DNA of 64,000 bases, from NCBI GenBank assembly GCA_020631735.1, contig CM036221.1, forward strand, positions 16,845,381 through 16,909,380. Direction: 5' to 3'. Within the stretch, counting starts at the first letter, position 1, and every line of letters starts with the position of its first letter. Shown piece by piece: positions 59,797 through 64,000 of this stretch. The notes beneath the pieces are model-generated. The model worked only from the letters and a program-made list of their open reading frames with translations. It ran no database searches and was not told the origin of the DNA. The translations under genes and the position numbers were made by a program. This DNA comes from Saccharum officinarum (taxonomy: Eukaryota > Streptophyta > Magnoliopsida > Poales > Poaceae).

Positions 59797-61083
59797 CTAT
59801 AACTATTTATCCATCCGCTCACTCGCCCCTCTCTTTCTTTCTCTGCCTCTTTGAAATTCTTTCCATTGGATTGGATGACGCTTTCTGCTACCATGGGGGA
59901 AGAGCAGAGCAGTGATGGTGTATTCAGCCATTGCTGATCTCTTTCTTCCTCAACAGTCAACAGTCTGTAACATGTTCATAATAGCTATTAGCTAGAATGA
60001 TTTGGTGGCAAATTCAGAATTTGCTAAAAAGACATACTGCCACTGTATCTGATGGTGCTAGCTCTAACTTGATTCTGTATGTTCCTAGCCGGAAAACTGA
60101 CAAAACTCACAATGGGTGGCTGTCTTTGATTAACTAATAAAATAAAGATGGCTTCTTTACCTACAGCTTTCTTTATTTAAGCACGGTCCTTTCACACAGC
60201 ACAGCACAGCACAGGGTACGTTGGCATTATTGTAACAACATTTCAAGTTCCTTTCTGAAAAGAGAGCGTACCGGATACTATATACCTCTGGATCCTGTTT
60301 GCTAGCAACATCCATTTTTCCGGCAAAATTGTTTGGCTATTACTGTCAATGAACAGTAGAAGCGGTACCGTTTTTCATATGCTGGTCATCAGCATACACT
60401 TGTCAAGATGCAAACGCAGAGATTCTTTTCCATACAGCTGGCATGGGGCAGCATGTTCCTCCATGATTTTTGTAACCTTCAGTGAACAAGGCTGGATACT
60501 CCAAACAAATTCCGTGCTGCGCACTAGAGAGACAGTGCAACGGTTGTCCGAAGCAGCTCTGCTCTCGTGCAACGCACTAGAGAAGCAGTGCAAAGGGTGT
60601 CCCAAGGATGAAAGACACATTAAGGCTGTCCTTTGTTTTGCTCGCTGGTCCAGCAACTGATTTGCATATCTAAGGGCAACTTGAAGAGACTCGTATCATA
60701 ATCCCATACCATATCCTTTCATCATGTTATATCCTTCCGTATCGATACAAATAGAGATTTTGCATCGATGCGAATAGAGATTTTAGAGAACGAATAGAGA
60801 TTTTGATCATGGAAATAGAGATTTTGGAGAAAAAGACTCTCCAACAGTTTTTCTAATTATATTTTCAAATATTGCCATTTTATTTCTATAACATCTCCAT
60901 AAACTGTGCATAAGGAGAAGCTGTTGGTATATAGAAATATATAGGGAATGATTTTTATCGAAATGCCTCTCTAAATGAGCATTTAGAGAGTGAGTGTTGA
61001 AGATGCTCTAAGCACTAGGATTTGCATGACACTCTTACGTAAAACTATCAAAACTCTTGATAAAGTTCATGCATTAAGTATCA

Positions 61084-61086
<3 letters not shown>
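59797..61086. other. 3' region of the mutase gene, copy 2, no gene seen
   Basis: Same layout as 32654-33960 in copy 1: UTR-like start, an ACAGC repeat, spaced GAATAGAGATTTT repeats, and a MITE-like inverted repeat near 60830-61012. No gene supported. Confidence 0.5.

Positions 61087-61122
<36 letters not shown>
61087..61122. repeat. TA microsatellite expanded in copy 2
   Basis: About 17 TA units directly before the Stowaway element. Copy 1 has only about four (33949-33957). Confidence 0.92.
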
Positions 61123-61123
<1 letters not shown>

Positions 61124-61124
<1 letters not shown>

Positions 61125-61360
61125 TCCCTCCGTCAAAAAACAATGTAAATATCGCTTCCCGAAAAGTCAAAGATTCTTAATTTTGGCCAAATATATATAT
61201 AAAAGTATTGATGTTTATGATGTGTAATAAGTATCATTAGATTAATAACGGAATATATTAGATCTAAATACAGATAATATCTTCTATAAACTTTGTCAAA
61301 CTTAACATTCTTTGACTTCTCGTAAAACAAGATTTACACTTTTTTTTAGGACGGAGGGAG
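61124..61360. mobile_element. Stowaway MITE, copy 2
   Basis: Ends CTCCCTCCGTC and GGACGGAGGGAG with TA flanks. The right end is closer to the family consensus than in copy 1. Confidence 0.87.
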
Positions 61361-62106
61361 TAATTGTTAGACATGCTTCTCTGTGACTTGGTTCATATTT
61401 AGATGGTTTGACTAGGATAAAACTAAAATAATTTTTTTATAGAGAAAACATCGTCACTGCTCGCAACCAACAACGAAGAATAAAATCAAGGTCGTATGCT
61501 GAGATTGAGACGGTGCCATTGGACTACTAGAGTATTATACGGTGCAGTTGATCAACAAAAGTCGTTATTAAAGCTTAGCAAACAAGAGAGAAGAAAACAA
61601 TGAGATCAAATCCTGATAGATCCCATGGTACACGCGCATCCAGTGACTCGTGGACGAACTCAACATCGGCCGTTACGAGAAGATTCAGGAGTCGCAACGC
61701 AACCCCTGGTCAGGTGGTCACGGGCGCGGCATATCCCCCACATCCGGAGCCGGTGCCCGGTGCGCCGGAGCCCTGCCCGGACACACGGGGACGCCGGTCG
61801 CCGGACGGACGCGCGACCTCGTCACGTCATCAGCGGTCGCGCGGGTTTGCGGCTAGGGCTGGGCCATCGCACCAAGACGATGGGCCTTTGGCCCTTTACT
61901 GGAACCGAAGGCGAGCTTTCTCCTCTTTCGACCTTCCCATCTAGATGGACCTAAAAGGCCCATTTGGGATCCAAAACAACGATGCATCATGAGAGTGTAG
62001 TGACTGGCCTTGTGGCTGCTAAAATAGCATTGGTAGCGATGAAAACGGGACGATATCTATCCAAATTCTACTTGAATATTTCGTATACATTTAATATCCG
62101 TACGAC

Positions 62107-62691
62107 GGGGTGTTTGGTTCATTTCTCACCTCCTCAATTTAGTCCTATTTAGTCACTTTTTACCCAAATACTATGACTAAATAGCATTAAAAGGGCTTTA
62201 GCCAATTAGTCACTCAAATATTGCTAAATGGGACTAAGGGGTGTTTGTTTTGGGCAGCTAAAGTTTAGCTTTAGTCCATTTAGTCCATTTTTTACCAAAC
62301 ACATGGACTAAATGGGAGCTAAAGAGGGAGCTAAAGTTTAGCGGTCAAGGAGGAGCTAAACTGAATTAAATGGAGCTAAACCTCACCTTTTAGTCCAATT
62401 TATCCAAACACATGGACTAAAAGGGACTAAAATACATTTTTAGTCACCCAAACCAAACACTCAATAACTAAAGTTTAGTCCATGGTTTAACTACTAAAGT
62501 TTAGCAAGGAGAAACCAAACAGGCCCTGAACCTCACCTTTTAGTTAGGGTGCCTCAATTTTTAGTCACTTTGAGGCCAAACACCATGACTAAAAGAGACT
62601 AATTTAGTTCTCTAAACCAAACAGGGGAGACTAAAGTTTAGGAACTGATTTAGGTGACTAAACTTTAGGAGCTGTGAACCAAACACGCCCT
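62107..62691. mobile_element. Nested MITEs of the GTGTTTGGTTC type
   Basis: The outer ends GGGGTGTTTGGTTC and GAACCAAACACGCCC mirror each other (about 62107-62691). An inner insertion with GGGGTGTTTGTTTTGGG and AAACCAAACAGGCCC ends lies at about 62239-62526. Both are full of ACTAAA and TTTAGT words. No coding. Confidence 0.7.
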
Positions 62692-62847
62692 AAACTTGGT
62701 AAAGGAGATGGAAAAGCAGAAGTCAAACTAATACGAAGAAAGCAATACATCGTCCATGAGAGATGAGATCCATCAACAAAGACAAATAATGACGACATCG
62801 CGTGAAATCAGCTTCTCGTCACGGTGGGGAACAGGAGCATCTGTGAT

Positions 62848-63390
62848 AGAGATGGCAACGGGTACCCGAAACCCGAGTACCCGATGGATATTACCTGATA
62901 AAGAGGCGGGTATGTGATGAATTTTCTACCCGTAGATACGTTATTGGGCAAAATCCTATACCCATCGGGTATGGCGGGTACGGGTGCGGGTGTATACTAC
63001 CCATACCCGCATACCCGCGGGTAAGACATACCCGCAAAAATAACTAGCCAACCTCAGTTATTTTAGCGCATATAAGTCATGAATTTGGCCCATTGAGATA
63101 TCCACTATATTTCTAGTAGATTGCCTTTGTTGTAATGATGCTAATAATGTTTGTTAGCATGTTTGTAACTTGTTGAAAGCTTAGAATGATTTATTTTTGC
63201 ATGTGACTATTTGATATTTTTAGGTAATTTTCGGGTATGCTATCGGGTACGGGTTACCTGTCGGGTGAGAATTACCCATCGGGTATGGGTATGGAACTAT
63301 TTTTTTACCCGCATGCGGTTACGGGTAACCCGACGGGTGCGGGTATAGGTGGGTACTACCCGTCAGGTATGTACCAGTTGCCTTCTTGAA
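62848..63390. mobile_element. hAT-like non-autonomous element, about 543 bp
   Basis: Flanked by TCTGTGAT (62840-62847 and 63391-63398), an 8-bp duplication. Ends GAGATGGCAACGGGTAC and GTACCAGTTGCCTTC form imperfect inverted repeats. Both ends carry many CGGGTA/TACCCG words in alternating orientation, and the centre (63040-63220) is AT-rich. Confidence 0.85.
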
Positions 63391-63590
63391 TCTGTGATGA
63401 CATCGTCGGCTGTATCTAGTGTATCTAGTGTGTGTGGTGAAATTTGTAAGGAAGATTCCAAGTGAGATATACATAGTATTTGGTTCAACCAAAATGTAAC
63501 GTAATGGAATTACAGAGGTAACGGATATCGTTACTGTTGTTTAGTTGGACTCATCGCGATATCAGGTACCCTGTAATCCAATAGGCCTAT

Positions 63591-63992
63591 TCAATTCCAA
63601 TCACGGCCGCCGCCGCTGCCGCTAGGACCCAAGCGCTTCTTCTTCATCGCGTCATCGCGTCGCGATTGCATAGACGTGCAGCCGTGGTCGACGAGGCGCT
63701 TCAAGATCCGCATCAACTCCTCCGGTCCTCCCTCGCGTGCTCCACTGCCCAACAGAGAACTCATGCCGCTCACCACGAACTCGCCGTCCCTGAGAGGCTC
63801 GTCCTCCCCACCTCCGCTGGGAACAAGATCGGGTCCAGATTCAACGCTGCCGTCGCCACCGTCCCGTGTGGTCGTGCACATGGCCGTTAAGGAGGAGGAG
63901 GTGGTCCTCGCGACGCCTAATGCCGCACCTGGCAGCACCGCCGCCGTCGGGGGCCATCGTCGGAATAACCGCTTCGATGACGACGATGACAT
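63591..63992 (-). CDS. Unrecognised open frame, possibly truncated or antisense
   Basis: A 133-residue frame starting MSSSSSKRLFRRW and ending at 63591. It is Ser/Gly-rich in part and has a more protein-like middle (EELMRILKRLVDHGC). I recognise no family. A plus-strand frame covers 63666-63890 in the same GC-rich DNA. The stretch resembles a first exon or UTR of a gene that may continue past the right edge. Confidence is low in either strand. Confidence 0.25.
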   Translation of the reverse strand: MSSSSSKRLFRRWPPTAAVLPGAALGVARTTSSSLTAMCTTTRDGGDGSVESGPDLVPSGGGEDEPLRDGEFVVSGMSSLLGSGAREGGPEELMRILKRLVDHGCTSMQSRRDDAMKKKRLGPSGSGGGRDWN

Positions 63993-64000
63993 GGAGCAGC

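Larger units (their letters stand above)
35075..62107 (+). repeat. Copy 2 of the large duplicated block (about 27.0 kb)
   Basis: Starts at the first base after the gap, matching 5655 of copy 1, and ends where copy 1 meets the gap. It lacks the gypsy element and the second SRP-receptor unit, and has extra transposons between 46847 and 57630. Confidence 0.95.

Noticed and set aside
5655..62107. Gene cluster working as one pathway or defence island
   Set aside because: The genes belong to unrelated processes and lie on both strands with ordinary spacing; only the shared duplication links them.

Overview
The window is nuclear DNA of a grass, most likely an Andropogoneae species such as sorghum. 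I infer this from the GC-rich first exons, the dense Tourist, Stowaway and hAT MITEs, a Ty3/gypsy chromovirus, an Au-type SINE and the plant gene families present. No tRNA, rRNA, CRISPR or bacterial feature was seen.

Layout. Positions 1-3347 hold a broken Mutator-like transposase with a plant mobile domain (minus strand). A GC-rich stretch with a strong palindrome and a short hAT MITE follow. The rest is dominated by two direct copies of one gene block: copy 1 at 5655-34974 and copy 2 at 35075-62107, separated by a 100-base run of N (34975-35074). Both copies stop exactly at the gap. The order in each is: a Xa21-type non-RD LRR receptor kinase (+), a SpoU/TrmH-type RNA methyltransferase (-), a decayed SRP-receptor alpha gene (+), a poorly defined small spliced gene (+), and an AT74-like phosphoglycerate-mutase-family gene (+). 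Right of copy 2 (62108-64000) are nested MITEs, a hAT element and an unrecognised ORF.

Differences between the copies. Copy 1 alone carries a 5.2-kb gypsy element with two apparently identical LTRs; copy 2 has the exact empty site. Copy 1 also has one-base deletions in the kinase and mutase genes. Copy 2 alone has a 2.27-kb solo LTR, a GC-rich hAT element and several MITEs, and retains 890 bp that copy 1 has lost. Copy 1 holds a second, partial SRP-receptor gene in an old internal tandem repeat that copy 2 seems to have lost by recombination.

Interpretation. The block is either a recent tandem duplication of a resistance-type receptor with its neighbours, or two haplotypes wrongly placed end to end across an assembly gap. 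The gap placement makes the second reading a serious possibility. The genes do not form one pathway: they look like an immune-receptor candidate beside ordinary housekeeping-type genes, reshaped by transposons.
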